Assembly: GCF_042658845.1 (NCBI RefSeq)
Contig: NZ_JBHSRI010000018.1
Span: forward strand, 310,001-374,000
From: Paenisporosarcina macmurdoensis
GTDB taxonomy: Bacteria; Bacillota; Bacilli; Bacillales_A; Planococcaceae
Length of the DNA: 64,000 bases
Direction: 5' to 3'
Shown: positions 1-8,007 of the stretch, in pieces
How the letters are laid out: each line of letters begins with the position of its first letter
Numbering within the stretch: position 1 is the first letter of the stretch
Notes under the pieces: generated by a model
The model's input: the letters and a program-made list of their open reading frames with translations, nothing else
Told to the model about the DNA's origin: nothing
Database searches by the model: none
Made by a program: the position numbers and the translations under genes

Positions 1-591
1 GAATTGAAGACAGATCGCGGTGTTTTGCAAAAACGTGGAATGCTACATACGCTATTTTTCTTACTCGGTTTTTCATTTATCTTTATAGCGTTAGGTTTTG
101 GAACAAACTTTGTTAATACGGCGTATATTCAATATCAAGATGTCATTAGACAAATTGGTGCTATTTTTATTGTGTTATTTGGTTTAATTGTTATAGGCGT
201 TTTTAAACCAGAATTTTTAATGAAAGATCGAAAATTACAATTTAAAAATAGACCATCGGGTTATTTAGGAACTATAGTCATTGGTATGGCATTTGCAGCT
301 GGATGGACTCCTTGCACAGGTCCTATTTTAGCATCTGTTTTATTCCTTGGAGCAACAAATCCAGGCTCTGGTGTATGGTATATGGTAGCTTATATATTAG
401 GATTCGCAATTCCGTTCTTCGTCTTATCATTCTTTATTACACGTATGAACTGGATTCGAAAACACAATGCGAAAATCGTCAAAATTGGTGGTATCATCAT
501 GATAGCAGTCGGTATTTTATTGTTCTTTGACGGCATGACGTTCATTATCCGAATATTAAGCCCGATTTTTGGTGACTTCCAAGGGTTTTAA
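1..591 (+). CDS. ccdA: Cytochrome c biogenesis protein CcdA, 5'-truncated by window edge
   Basis: CcdA is a membrane thiol-disulfide carrier that moves reducing equivalents across the membrane for haem attachment to c-type cytochromes. The frame is open to base 1, so the N-terminus (roughly the first helix) lies outside the window. Hydrophobic helices alternate with short loops, and the segment AAGWTPCTGP carries the conserved Cys-Thr-Gly-Pro of the family. It is followed after 25-40 bases by a thioredoxin-like gene and ccdC, as expected for a ccd locus. The Met codon at 4 is a TTG inside the gene, not its start. Confidence 0.9.
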   Translation, partial: ELKTDRGVLQKRGMLHTLFFLLGFSFIFIALGFGTNFVNTAYIQYQDVIRQIGAIFIVLFGLIVIGVFKPEFLMKDRKLQFKNRPSGYLGTIVIGMAFAAGWTPCTGPILASVLFLGATNPGSGVWYMVAYILGFAIPFFVLSFFITRMNWIRKHNAKIVKIGGIIMIAVGILLFFDGMTFIIRILSPIFGDFQGF

Positions 592-628
592 CAAGTAAAC
601 TATTGGTAAGAAAGAGATGGTGTTGAAG

Positions 629-949
629 ATGAAATCCATAACAAAATATGAGCAATGGAAAGAAATCGTTGAACACGAGAAACATCTCTTACTATTTGTG
701 AAAACGACTAACTGCTCGGTATGTGAAGGGCTATTTCCACAAATCGCAGTACTCGAAAATGATACAACCATTCCTTTTTATGTTGCAAATGCAGCAGAAG
801 TACCTGAACTAGCAGGGCAACTCAGTTTATTTACAGCACCTGTGGTCATTTTAATAAAACAAGGTAAGGAATACGCCCGGTATGCTCGGTTTGTTCCTGT
901 ACAAGAAGTAATAGAAAAACTACATGAATTAATGAAATGGGAGGAATAG
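629..949 (+). CDS. Thioredoxin-like protein of the ccd locus
   Basis: Small thioredoxin-fold protein (106 residues from the ATG at 629; an ATG at 617 is also in frame). The motif CSVC stands where thioredoxins have CGPC, after the strand HLLLFVKTTN, and the cis-Pro region reads FTAPVV. This pattern suits a cytosolic partner that reduces or is reduced by CcdA; no signal peptide is visible. It sits between ccdA and ccdC, the slot held by the response-regulator-like ccdB/yneI in B. subtilis. Role inferred from fold and position. The 629 start is preferred because GAGATGGTG lies at a good distance upstream. Confidence 0.75.
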   Translation: MKSITKYEQWKEIVEHEKHLLLFVKTTNCSVCEGLFPQIAVLENDTTIPFYVANAAEVPELAGQLSLFTAPVVILIKQGKEYARYARFVPVQEVIEKLHELMKWEE

Positions 950-950
950 C

Positions 951-1469
951 ATGTTTGAACAAATTCCTTCGCAGTGGATCGTCATTGGATCAACCATAAT
1001 GGCAGTCGTTATGGGAACTCTTGTTATGACGGTAAGAGCAAAGTCGTCAAAAAAGCCAGTAAATGCTAAGAAAATTATTTTACCACCACTTTTCATGTCG
1101 ACGGGTGCATTCATGTTTGTTTTTGAATATTTCCGAGTAGCTCCGATGCAAATTGTAGAATCAATTGGAGTGGGTCTTCTTTTTTCTACCGTCCTAATTT
1201 GGACATCTAGATTTGAAGTGAAAAACGGGGACATTTATTTAAAACAATCAAAAGCCTTTGTTTTCATTTTAATTGGATTATTGGTTGTCCGATTAATTGG
1301 TAAAATCATATTAAGCTCGACCATTGATGTCGGTGAGTTAAGCGGCATGTTTTGGTTACTTGCCTTTGGTATGATTGTACCGTGGCGCATCGCTATGTTG
1401 CTTCAATATAAAAAGCTCGAAAAAACAATAGAGGGAAATTCCACACAAAAGCCGACCTATACTTCATAA
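951..1469 (+). CDS. ccdC: CcdC family membrane protein
   Basis: 172-residue integral membrane protein of the CcdC/YneJ family, with about four to five hydrophobic helices and a short charged C-terminal tail. In B. subtilis the homologue sits in the ccd operon but is reported dispensable for cytochrome c maturation; its exact role is unknown. The start ATG at 951 follows the stop of the thioredoxin-like gene by one base, with GGGAGGAATAGC as ribosome binding site, so the two are translationally linked. The stop codon lies inside the operon terminator. Confidence 0.85.
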   Translation: MFEQIPSQWIVIGSTIMAVVMGTLVMTVRAKSSKKPVNAKKIILPPLFMSTGAFMFVFEYFRVAPMQIVESIGVGLLFSTVLIWTSRFEVKNGDIYLKQSKAFVFILIGLLVVRLIGKIILSSTIDVGELSGMFWLLAFGMIVPWRIAMLLQYKKLEKTIEGNSTQKPTYTS

Positions 1470-1483
1470 GGTCGGCTTTTTCT
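1451..1483 (+). terminator. Intrinsic terminator of the ccd operon
   Basis: Perfect 8-bp stem GCCGACCT / AGGTCGGC followed by TTTTTCTTT; the left arm is within the last codons of ccdC. Confidence 0.85.
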
Positions 1484-1527
1484 TTGTTCTTTAGTTTAAA
1501 CAGAAAAGCTAAACAGAAAATGCTTTT

Positions 1528-1962
1528 CTATCTAAATAAGTGTTCGTATGGCGTCATGTCAATTTCCATTGACTCTAACTTCTTACGCAAGAATTTGTGA
1601 TCTCTCTTCGGAGTTGCTTGAATATACCCGCGAATAAGATGATCATTTTCAATGGATGTTGCATCTTCTTCTAAAGCGATTTGTGCGACTTTACCGGCAA
1701 TTTTTTGCTTGGCAACTGGTCGAAACAAGTCAGGAACTGGCGTAACAAGTTCATTTAGCATTGCTTTTGCTTGATCTCCCCATAAATGAAGGGATTTATT
1801 TACATAATACTCTTCCCAATCGAGCATGGATTTCCCATCGTCTTTCGGTAACACTTTTAAAAACTTGCGGAACATAAAAAAGCCACCAATAGCAAAGAGT
1901 CCAGCTAATACAAAAACCCAAAATACAATAAACCATAAAAACCATCCATCCAATACTCTCAC
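1528..1962 (-). CDS. yneK: YneK-like DUF2621 membrane protein
   Basis: 144 residues: one N-terminal transmembrane helix (about residues 8-32, WFLWFIVFWVFVLAGLF) followed by a soluble domain of about 110 residues rich in charged helices. Length and architecture match the DUF2621/YneK family found next to ccdC in Bacillus; the function is unknown. It is convergent with the ccd operon. A poly-purine GAGGTGAG precedes the start at 1962. The overlapping longer minus-strand frame at 1796-2017 is a shadow. Confidence 0.8.
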   Translation of the reverse strand: MRVLDGWFLWFIVFWVFVLAGLFAIGGFFMFRKFLKVLPKDDGKSMLDWEEYYVNKSLHLWGDQAKAMLNELVTPVPDLFRPVAKQKIAGKVAQIALEEDATSIENDHLIRGYIQATPKRDHKFLRKKLESMEIDMTPYEHLFR

Positions 1963-2074
1963 CTCTTATTACAACTATTCTTCTATTATAAAAGGTTCTG
2001 CGAAAAATAACACGCACGATGTATTCTTTTCTTCAATTTCTCTCTATCTAAAGAGGGAAAGGGGGTGATACAAC

Positions 2075-2293
2075 ATGGCAATCGTTGATTTTACAGAAGC
2101 AATAGTCCGTTTAACGTTTGACGTTGGGATGACACAAGATGGAAAAGTACTAAAAAAATCAAGCTCTTATCGAAACATTCATGAATCTGCAACAGCAGAG
2201 CAATTAATGGGTGTGACTAGTATTTTATCTGGGTTTTCATCTTATCCGATTTTGGCAGCAGAGAAAATTGCAACTGGCAACATACAAAACTAA
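2075..2293 (+). CDS. DUF1659 family small protein
   Basis: 72-residue soluble protein of the DUF1659 family (TFDVGMTQDGKVLKKSSSYRNI then a short helical half). It has a strong ribosome binding site GGGGGTGAT before the ATG. DUF1659 genes in Bacillales are typically followed directly by a DUF2922 gene, as here, 19 bases downstream. No function is established for either family; the pairing suggests the products interact. Confidence 0.8.
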   Translation: MAIVDFTEAIVRLTFDVGMTQDGKVLKKSSSYRNIHESATAEQLMGVTSILSGFSSYPILAAEKIATGNIQN

Positions 2294-2312
2294 TAGGGAG
2301 GAGGACTAACAC

Positions 2313-2525
2313 ATGGCACAAGTATTAGAAATGCAATTTGAAACGGCTGGTGGTAAGAAATTAACGATTTCTGTAGATGAACCTCGTGCGAATTTAACTG
2401 CGCTAGAGGTAGAAACAGGCATGCAAGCTCTTATTGCTAGCAGCGTATTTGAAGTAAATGGGTTTGGACTGGCTAGTGCTTTTAGTGCGAGATTGATCGA
2501 ACGCAATGTATCTGATTTAATGTAA
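2313..2525 (+). CDS. DUF2922 family small protein
   Basis: 70-residue protein of the DUF2922 family: two beta-strands (VLEMQFETAGGKKLTISVDEPR) followed by a helix and the segment FEVNGFGLASAFSARLIERN. It is second in a two-gene unit with the DUF1659 protein, with ribosome binding site GGGAGGAGG. Function unknown. A hairpin terminator begins 8 bases after the stop. Confidence 0.8.
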   Translation: MAQVLEMQFETAGGKKLTISVDEPRANLTALEVETGMQALIASSVFEVNGFGLASAFSARLIERNVSDLM

Positions 2526-2531
2526 AAATGA

Positions 2532-2563
2532 AGAAAGGCCGCCAAATAAGATGGTGGCCTTTC
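2532..2563 (+). terminator. Terminator of DUF1659-DUF2922 unit
   Basis: Stem GAAAGGCCGCCA / TGGTGGCCTTTC with one G-U pair and a 7-base loop, directly downstream of the stop at 2525. Confidence 0.8.
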
Positions 2564-2628
2564 TTTACATTAGGGACTAATACAAATACTTAGACACAAA
2601 TTCGTTAGAAACAAGGGATGGTCGTACC

Positions 2629-2657
2629 TTGAATTCGTAAATTTCATTCGCTAAGAT
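2629..2657 (+). promoter_or_regulatory. Candidate sigma-A promoter of the SCO gene
   Basis: TTGAAT - 17 bases - TAAGAT, about 20 bases before the coding start. Good spacing, but the assignment rests on pattern only. Confidence 0.45.
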
Positions 2658-2683
2658 GTAAAAGAGCGAAAGTGGGGGAGTCC

Positions 2684-3280
2684 ATGACGAAATATAAAAA
2701 AATGTTCACACTTATTGTGTTGAGCGCAATCATCTTATCAGGATGTAATTCTTCAAAGTTTAAAGCAGACACCGACTGGGAAGTTGAATCTTTTTCACAT
2801 GAATCTCAAAGAGGTGAGGAAGTTTCATTAGAAAGTTTAAATGGTACGGTGTGGTTGGCTACTTTTATCTTCACTAATTGTGATACGGTATGTCCGCCAA
2901 TGACCATGAATATGACCCAAGTACAAGATGAATTAATAAAAGCAGAAGTAGAAGATTATAAAATAGTCGCATTCAGCGTAGACCCTGAAGTCGATACCCC
3001 AGAAATCATGGCAGAATATTTAGCGAAGTTTAACCCATCTGACGAATCCAAATGGGAATTACTTTCTGGATATGACCCTGAGTATATGGAACAGTTTGCA
3101 CGAGACTCATTTAAATCTCTCGTGAAAATGGATCCCACCTCAGATCAAGTCTTACATGGCACAAGCTATTTCTTAGTTGATCAAGATGGGATTGTTGTTA
3201 AGAGTTATAACGGCTATCAAGATGTACCAAAAGAAGAAATTGCTACGGATATGAAGGCGCTAATTGAACAAGGGAAATAA
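2684..3280 (+). CDS. SCO family copper chaperone lipoprotein
   Basis: SCO1/SenC proteins deliver copper to the CuA site of cytochrome c oxidase on the outer membrane face. The sequence shows a lipoprotein signal ending in the lipobox LSGC, a thioredoxin fold, the metal-binding CDTVC motif and the distal His in VLHGTSYF that completes the copper site. Length (about 198 residues) is normal for the YpmQ-type family. ATG 2684 gives a clean signal peptide (MTKYKKMF...); a GTG at 2672 is in frame but lies in the ribosome binding region GGGGGAG. A terminator follows at 3322. Confidence 0.88.
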   Translation: MTKYKKMFTLIVLSAIILSGCNSSKFKADTDWEVESFSHESQRGEEVSLESLNGTVWLATFIFTNCDTVCPPMTMNMTQVQDELIKAEVEDYKIVAFSVDPEVDTPEIMAEYLAKFNPSDESKWELLSGYDPEYMEQFARDSFKSLVKMDPTSDQVLHGTSYFLVDQDGIVVKSYNGYQDVPKEEIATDMKALIEQGK

Positions 3281-3321
3281 AAAACATGATTAAATACACT
3301 AGAAAAAAATCTAGAAAATAG

Positions 3322-3360
3322 AAAAAACCTCAATTCAGGTAGTTGAATTGAGGTTTTTTC
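3322..3360 (+). terminator. Terminator after SCO gene
   Basis: Long stem AAAAAACCTCAATTCA / TGAATTGAGGTTTTTT, loop of about 6 bases; works in both directions. Confidence 0.85.
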
Positions 3361-3487
3361 TGTGTAATCGGTAAACGTTTGTTGAAATTCCATGAAATAG
3401 GCAGTCCTACGAACAAAATTGAACATTACCTAAAAAGGAAGAATTTGAAATATGTAGTACAATAAAAAACAAAAAGGAGTTGAGATA

Positions 3488-3826
3488 GTGGATTTTGTTA
3501 TTTTCTTATATTTCTTCATAGGTTTATATTTGGCAATTCAAAAGAAATTAAAATTTTCAACCGCATTATTACCATTATTGTTATTCTCGATCCTGGCAAA
3601 TGTGGCTTTGGCTCAAAATTATACGCAAAGTTTAATAGCTGAAGCTAATGATGGACTCGGTATATCAAATAAGTTAGCTTACGTTCTAATTGGAGAAGAT
3701 CGCTGGTCTCAAGAGTTATTCCAATCAAGTTATAATTTCTCAACAAATGTCTCACTTGTATTATTAATTACATACTCCATCATATTAATTTCAGAAAAAA
3801 TATATGAAAGCAAGTCAATTTCATAA
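3488..3826 (+). CDS. Hypothetical two-to-three-helix membrane protein
   Basis: 112 residues with a GTG start preceded by AAAAGGAG at good spacing. Hydrophobic stretches lie at residues 2-17 (FVIFLYFFIGLYLAI), 26-41 (ALLPLLLFSILANVAL) and near the C-terminus (VSLVLLITYSIILI), with a polar 45-residue loop between the second and third. No family recognised. It stands alone, between the SCO gene and mscL, facing mscL convergently. Confidence 0.6.
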   Translation: MDFVIFLYFFIGLYLAIQKKLKFSTALLPLLLFSILANVALAQNYTQSLIAEANDGLGISNKLAYVLIGEDRWSQELFQSSYNFSTNVSLVLLITYSIILISEKIYESKSIS

Positions 3827-3875
3827 TTCATAAATTTGATGTAAACACGAAAATTCTAAAAGCAGACTAGTCCAT

Positions 3876-3913
3876 AAAAAAGAGAGCCTGAACGACCTGT
3901 CGTTCAAGCTCTC
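3876..3913 (-). terminator. Terminator of mscL
   Basis: 14-bp stem GAGAGCTTGAACGA / TCGTTCAGGCTCTC on the minus strand with one G-U pair that exists only in minus-strand RNA, followed by TTTTTTA. Confidence 0.8.
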
Positions 3914-3976
3914 GCTAAGAAGTAAATTTACTTTTTCAATGGTCTCGAAGAAAAGTATGGTTTTTTTCTGTCTTCT

Positions 3977-4360
3977 CTACAAAGTCTTTTGGTTTTTCAA
4001 TAAATCACGAATCTCAGATAGTAACGCTTCTTTCGCATCAATCGCTGGACCTTCTTCAACTACTTCTTCTTTCTTACGTTGAAATTTCATTAATATACGA
4101 ACGAACATAAAGATTGCTAAAGCTACAATGATAAAGTTGAAAATTGATTGAATGAAGTTTCCGTACATAACTTGAGCGTCACCAACTGTTAATACTAAGC
4201 CAGTGAAGTCTACTCCACCTAAAATAATACCTATTAAAGGTGTGATAATGTCTTTAACAAGAGATGTGACGATAGCTGCAAAGGCTGCTCCGATAACAAC
4301 AGCAACTGCCAAATCCATAACATTTCCTTTTAAGATAAATTTTTTAAAGTCTTGTAACAT
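3977..4360 (-). CDS. mscL: Large-conductance mechanosensitive channel MscL
   Basis: MscL opens under membrane tension and releases solutes on osmotic downshift. 127 residues, normal for the family, with the N-terminal amphipathic helix MLQDFKKFILKGNVMDLAVAV, first pore helix with small residues, a periplasmic loop, second helix and the C-terminal cytoplasmic helical bundle rich in Lys/Glu. Single gene, with its own terminator at 3876-3913. Ribosome binding site AAGGTGGTGA precedes the ATG. Confidence 0.97.
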   Translation of the reverse strand: MLQDFKKFILKGNVMDLAVAVVIGAAFAAIVTSLVKDIITPLIGIILGGVDFTGLVLTVGDAQVMYGNFIQSIFNFIIVALAIFMFVRILMKFQRKKEEVVEEGPAIDAKEALLSEIRDLLKNQKTL

Positions 4361-4626
4361 TTTTCGTCACCACCTTAATTAGTAAGTTTACAAAATGAGC
4401 CACATTTTGTATATGAAATTTTGTTTAACGCTGTCGAATTTTGCAAGATTATACTATGTGGGAAGTAGGTTTTTATAGCTTGTTAACATATTTGAAGTGA
4501 TGAAAATGATGGGTATCTTTGAAAGATGAAAGTTATTTCGAAGGAATACAACACACTACTATATTAGAATCATGTGATGAACCAGCCAATTTGTGATAAA
4601 ATAAAGAAAAAATAGGATGCGACCAC

Positions 4627-5313
4627 ATGAAAATTCGTAATAAAAAGAAACCATTATCTATAGCCACAAAAGGCTTGATCATCATTCTTATGGTTCCAAT
4701 CACGATGACAATGTTCGTATTGGCAAGTGTGTACTGGGGAGACTTACAAAGAATTCCAATCATCCACACATTAAAAGAATCCATACAACATGCACCAAAC
4801 AAGGTGATGGAAATGGACATTCCAAAAGAATATATCCCGATTTATCAAGAAGCAGCCGAAAAATATAAAATACCATGGACATTACTAGCTGCACATCATC
4901 GTATTGAAACTAAATTTTCGACAATGGATCCGCTTCTTTCTCCAGTAGGAGCAGAAGGTCATATGCAATTCATGCCATGTACATTCGTTGGCTGGCAACA
5001 TCCAAGTTGTACAGGTAATGGAAAAGGCGCAATTTCAGAAGAAGATAAAACAAATCCAGAAATTATTGCTAAATACGGTGGATACGGTGTAGATGCCAAT
5101 GAAGATGGTATAGCCGATCCTTTTCAATTAGACGATGCCATGCATAGTGCTGCAAAATATTTAGCAAGTAGTGGCGCGGCCACTGGTGATTTAGAAAAGG
5201 CAATCCATATGTATAATCATAGTGATGAATATGTTGAAGATGTTCTGTATTATTACAATAAATATGAAGAAGAGCAGGAGCAAGACGGACAAGCTTTATC
5301 TTCAAGCGAATAA
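4627..5313 (+). CDS. Membrane-anchored lytic transglycosylase-like protein
   Basis: 228 residues: an N-terminal transmembrane anchor (about 14-36), a linker, then a lysozyme-like domain (about 70-215). Residues RIETKF place a Glu at 94 in the position of the catalytic Glu of SLT-type enzymes, and GAEGHMQFMP (108-117) corresponds to the GxxGLMQxxP motif. The Asp-rich stretch DANEDGIADPFQLDDAMHSAAKYL resembles the calcium-loop/active-site half of this family. Probably cleaves cell-wall glycan outside the membrane. The acidic C-terminal tail is low complexity. Confidence 0.8.
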   Translation: MKIRNKKKPLSIATKGLIIILMVPITMTMFVLASVYWGDLQRIPIIHTLKESIQHAPNKVMEMDIPKEYIPIYQEAAEKYKIPWTLLAAHHRIETKFSTMDPLLSPVGAEGHMQFMPCTFVGWQHPSCTGNGKGAISEEDKTNPEIIAKYGGYGVDANEDGIADPFQLDDAMHSAAKYLASSGAATGDLEKAIHMYNHSDEYVEDVLYYYNKYEEEQEQDGQALSSSE

Positions 5314-5323
5314 AAAGACAATA

Positions 5324-5358
5324 AAAAAGAGTCGTTCGAAGTTCGAACGACTCTTTTT
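5324..5358. terminator. Bidirectional terminator
   Basis: Long stem AAAAAGAGTCGTTCGA / TCGAACGACTCTTTTT shared by the convergent transglycosylase and GlsB-like genes. Confidence 0.88.
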
Positions 5359-5364
5359 AAATTC

Positions 5365-5610
5365 TTATTTACGAAGTGCTTTTAAAATCATGCTAACGAT
5401 GAAGATTAAAATAATTGCACCAATTAAAGCTGGAATAATTTGAATGCCGGCAACTGCTGGTCCGAAACTGAATAACATTCCGCCGATCCAAGCACCAATA
5501 ATACCTGCAATAATGTTACCAATAATTCCGCCTGGTACGTCTTTACCTAAAATAAGTCCTGCTAACCATCCAATAACTCCACCAATAATAAGATATAATA
5601 TGAATCCCAT
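5365..5610 (-). CDS. GlsB/YeaQ/YmgE family stress membrane protein
   Basis: 81 residues with three hydrophobic Gly-rich helices (LYLIIGGVIGWLAG, GIIGNIIAGIIGAWIGG, LIGAIILIFIVSMIL), typical of the Transglycosylase-associated/GlsB family linked to general stress. An ATG at 5619 is in frame, but AGGAG touches it directly; the ATG at 5610 has AGGAG nine bases upstream and is chosen. A possible sigma-B-type promoter lies at 5659-5684. Confidence 0.88.
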   Translation of the reverse strand: MGFILYLIIGGVIGWLAGLILGKDVPGGIIGNIIAGIIGAWIGGMLFSFGPAVAGIQIIPALIGAIILIFIVSMILKALRK

Positions 5611-5658
5611 GTTTGACATCTCCTGTTCAATTATGTTTTTTTCTTGCTTACCTAATAG

Positions 5659-5684
5659 ATAACCTCAAATGGTAAGATTCAAAC
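5659..5684 (-). promoter_or_regulatory. Possible sigma-B promoter of the GlsB-like gene
   Basis: On the minus strand GTTTGA - 14 bases - GGTTAT, one base from the GTTT...GGGTAT general-stress consensus and about 50 bases before the start codon. The rest of 5685-5860 shows no gene or clear signal. Confidence 0.35.
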
Positions 5685-5860
5685 CATTTGTTTGAAATGT
5701 TTTTTCAAAAGAGCGGTTTTGCAAATAATCAAGATAACCAACTAAAGATTAAAATTATCTTAATATGATGGTTCCCAACCGTTCATTTTTCATGAGTTTC
5801 GACATAAAATATTGAAGGAAGCCTTGCCATGTATTTTATGTGAAAAGTTGTGAAAATATT

Positions 5861-5889
5861 TTGCCGATTCCGAATTTGAGGCGTATAAT
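5861..5889 (+). promoter_or_regulatory. Sigma-A promoter of the 35-residue ORF
   Basis: TTGCCG - 17 bases - TATAAT. Predicted transcription start near 5896, so the transcript would begin almost at the ribosome binding site. Confidence 0.65.
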
Positions 5890-5910
5890 TTAAGAAGAGG
5901 AGCGCTTGGG

Positions 5911-6018
5911 ATGGATCAAATCATGATGAAAAAGCTAAATAAACAGGCACTGGTGTTTGTGGTCGTTCATACTTTATTCATCTTTAACCTAGCATTCGAT
6001 ATAATAGGGTTTTTATAA
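5911..6018 (+). CDS. Unannotated 35-residue membrane peptide
   Basis: ATG with ribosome binding site AAGAGGAG eight bases upstream. The product has a basic start (MDQIMMKKLNKQ) and one hydrophobic stretch of about 20 residues (ALVFVVVHTLFIFNLAF...). It has a near-consensus promoter at 5861-5889 and a perfect hairpin terminator starting at its stop codon, so promoter, RBS, ORF and terminator form a complete unit of about 155 bases. I recognise no family. It could be a small membrane protein or, less likely, a small RNA with an incidental ORF. Confidence 0.6.
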   Translation: MDQIMMKKLNKQALVFVVVHTLFIFNLAFDIIGFL

Positions 6019-6053
6019 AAAAAATGTGGATAGTTAACTATCCACATTTTTTA
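6018..6053 (+). terminator. Terminator of the 35-residue ORF
   Basis: Stem AAAAAATGTGGATAGT / ACTATCCACATTTTTT around a TA loop centre, followed by TTTTTT. Confidence 0.85.
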
Positions 6054-6081
6054 ATGTGAAAGATAAAAAGGGAGTTTTATT

Positions 6082-6756
6082 GTGAAAGAACCATGGAATC
6101 GTCATACATATGTCCAAGTATTTGAAAACCTTCGCAATGAACAACTTGCGGAACCAATGAAAGCCTATATGAAACATCATTTTCCCTTTTTAGGAATTAA
6201 AAGTCCAGAGCGGACTGAAGCATTAAAAACATATTTCGCAACACATGAATCACCTGAAAAACCTGAACTACTCAAAGAAGTATGGAGGATTTACGCATTA
6301 CAAGAGCGAGAGTATCAATATGTAGCCATCGCTTTACTTAGCAAAAAACTTAAAACTTTATCGATTGAAGATTTGGCGTTTCTCGAAAAATTGATCACAG
6401 AAAAATCGTGGTGGGATAGTGTAGATTCAATAGCACCAACCATTGTTGGTACAATTGTCAAAAGAGACCGTCTGAATGGAGAGAAAATCATGCTTCAGTG
6501 GTCAGATTCTGATAATATGTGGTTAAATCGCGCAGCCATACTTCATCAATTAAAGTATAAAAATGATACAAATGAAAAAATATTAACTGAAATTATTTTA
6601 CAACATGTACATTCAAAAGAATTCTTTATTCAAAAAGCCATTGGTTGGGTATTAAGAGAATATGCAAAAACCAATCCTGTCTTTGTTAGGAAATTTGTTG
6701 AAGAACATGAGTTGAAGCCATTAAGTAAACGCGAAGCTTTAAAGCATATTAAATAA
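6082..6756 (+). CDS. AlkD-family DNA alkylation repair glycosylase
   Basis: 224-residue all-helical (HEAT-like) protein of the AlkD/AlkC family, which removes bulky or cationic alkylated bases such as N3- and N7-alkylpurines. Visible signature residues: SWWDSVD, matching the Trp and catalytic Asp of AlkD; NMWLNRAAIL with the conserved Arg; and IGWVLREY with the third aromatic of the active site. Length is normal. GTG start with GGGAG upstream. Single gene between two small unrelated units. Confidence 0.88.
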   Translation: MKEPWNRHTYVQVFENLRNEQLAEPMKAYMKHHFPFLGIKSPERTEALKTYFATHESPEKPELLKEVWRIYALQEREYQYVAIALLSKKLKTLSIEDLAFLEKLITEKSWWDSVDSIAPTIVGTIVKRDRLNGEKIMLQWSDSDNMWLNRAAILHQLKYKNDTNEKILTEIILQHVHSKEFFIQKAIGWVLREYAKTNPVFVRKFVEEHELKPLSKREALKHIK

Positions 6757-6962
6757 AAGAAGCTGTTCTAAAGTCATGAAAATTGACTAAGGGCAGTTTC
6801 CATTTTTTATTTTGTGAGGTGTTTTCCGTTTGAAGTCTAGTGAATCATAAAACGACAGGCCTTTCTAATAAGGAGAATGGTCGCATGTGACATGGCAATT
6901 GAAAACGTTAGATTGTCGTTTATTGGTCGATTCAAGTAATATAAGAAGAAAAGGTGAATTTT

Positions 6963-7364
6963 ATGAATACTAAGTCTCCTATTCTTTTTTATGATGGAAG
7001 CTGTGGTTTTTGTCAACAATCTGTCCAGTTTATTTTGAACCATGAGCGAGCTGAAGAAATCTATTTTGCAGCTCTTGATAGTGAACTTGCCAATCAAATG
7101 AAAAAAAGACACCCCAAACTACAAAAGATTGATTCGATTGTTGTACTTAAGGGAAAAGAGTTATTAGTAGAGTCTGATGCAGTGTTTGCACTTACGACTT
7201 ATCTGAAAGCACCTTACCATTTGGCAAAATACGCACAATTTGTTCCAAAATCGTTACGTGATCATGTTTATCGTTTCGTCGCAAAGCATAGACATCGCTT
7301 AATTCGTCATAATGAAGCGTGTTTATTACCGTCACCTCAACAGCGGATAAGATTTTTGAAGTAA
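6963..7364 (+). CDS. DCC family (DUF393) thiol-disulfide protein
   Basis: 133 residues. FYDGSCGFCQQSV is the DxxCxxC signature that names the DCC family, a thioredoxin-like fold of predicted thiol-disulfide oxidoreductases with no settled substrate. The family's second motif SDAVFALTTYL is present, and the C-terminus is basic. ATG 6963 has AAAAGGTG six bases upstream; the GTG at 6954 lies inside that site. A DinB-fold gene follows after 17 bases, so the two may be cotranscribed. Confidence 0.85.
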   Translation: MNTKSPILFYDGSCGFCQQSVQFILNHERAEEIYFAALDSELANQMKKRHPKLQKIDSIVVLKGKELLVESDAVFALTTYLKAPYHLAKYAQFVPKSLRDHVYRFVAKHRHRLIRHNEACLLPSPQQRIRFLK

Positions 7365-7381
7365 TTAAAGGAGAGATTTAG

Positions 7382-7870
7382 ATGTTTTTAGAAGACAATA
7401 ATGAAATTCGAAAAGAGCTATTTCAAACAATTGAAGGATTAACAGACGAACAATTCAACAAGAACCCTTCAAATGGTGGATGGTCTCCAAAACAAATTTT
7501 TGAACATCTTTTACGAATGGAAACAGTAATAGTCACAAATATTGCGCGAGAATTACAAGATCCGGAAAGTTCGAAAGCAATGAAAAAACCAATTTCCCTT
7601 TCTACGAGCCGACTTGTAAAAGTGGAGGCTCCTGGCTATACTTTGCCAACTGAAGATTACAAATTAAAACAAGAGATGAAAAAAGAGCTTCATGATTCAC
7701 GTCTCTTCTTATTAGACGTCTATGAATCAAGCACAAAAGAAGTATTTCGTGAAAAATCATTTAAACATCCGATATTTGGGCGAGTGCCATTGATTCAATG
7801 GTTTTCGTTTGTTGGACTTCACGAAAAAAGACATTTAAAACAATTAAAGAAAACAATTGAAATGCTGTAA
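7382..7870 (+). CDS. DinB-fold (DinB/YfiT superfamily) protein
   Basis: 162 residues, four-helix bundle type. The expected metal-binding His residues are visible in IFEHLLRME and in HEKRHLKQL near the C-terminus, and GGWSPKQIFEH is the usual N-terminal motif. Members include bacillithiol-dependent transferases and damage-induced proteins of unknown activity; I cannot choose among them. Ribosome binding site AAGGAGAG. No terminator is evident before acnA. Confidence 0.82.
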   Translation: MFLEDNNEIRKELFQTIEGLTDEQFNKNPSNGGWSPKQIFEHLLRMETVIVTNIARELQDPESSKAMKKPISLSTSRLVKVEAPGYTLPTEDYKLKQEMKKELHDSRLFLLDVYESSTKEVFREKSFKHPIFGRVPLIQWFSFVGLHEKRHLKQLKKTIEML

Positions 7871-8007
7871 GGTCATAATAAATACTTATCACATCCTATA
7901 ATTTTAATGTAATTTACTTATAAACTAGACTGCGTTATGATTAGAACTGGAGAAAAGTCGCTACCAATAGATGAGAGCCTTTTCATAAGATAAAAGGAGG
8001 AATAGAC

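Noticed and set aside
6884..6946. 20-codon ORF after AAGGAG upstream of the DCC gene
   Set aside because: The RBS touches the ATG and the peptide has no clear character; too weak to support.
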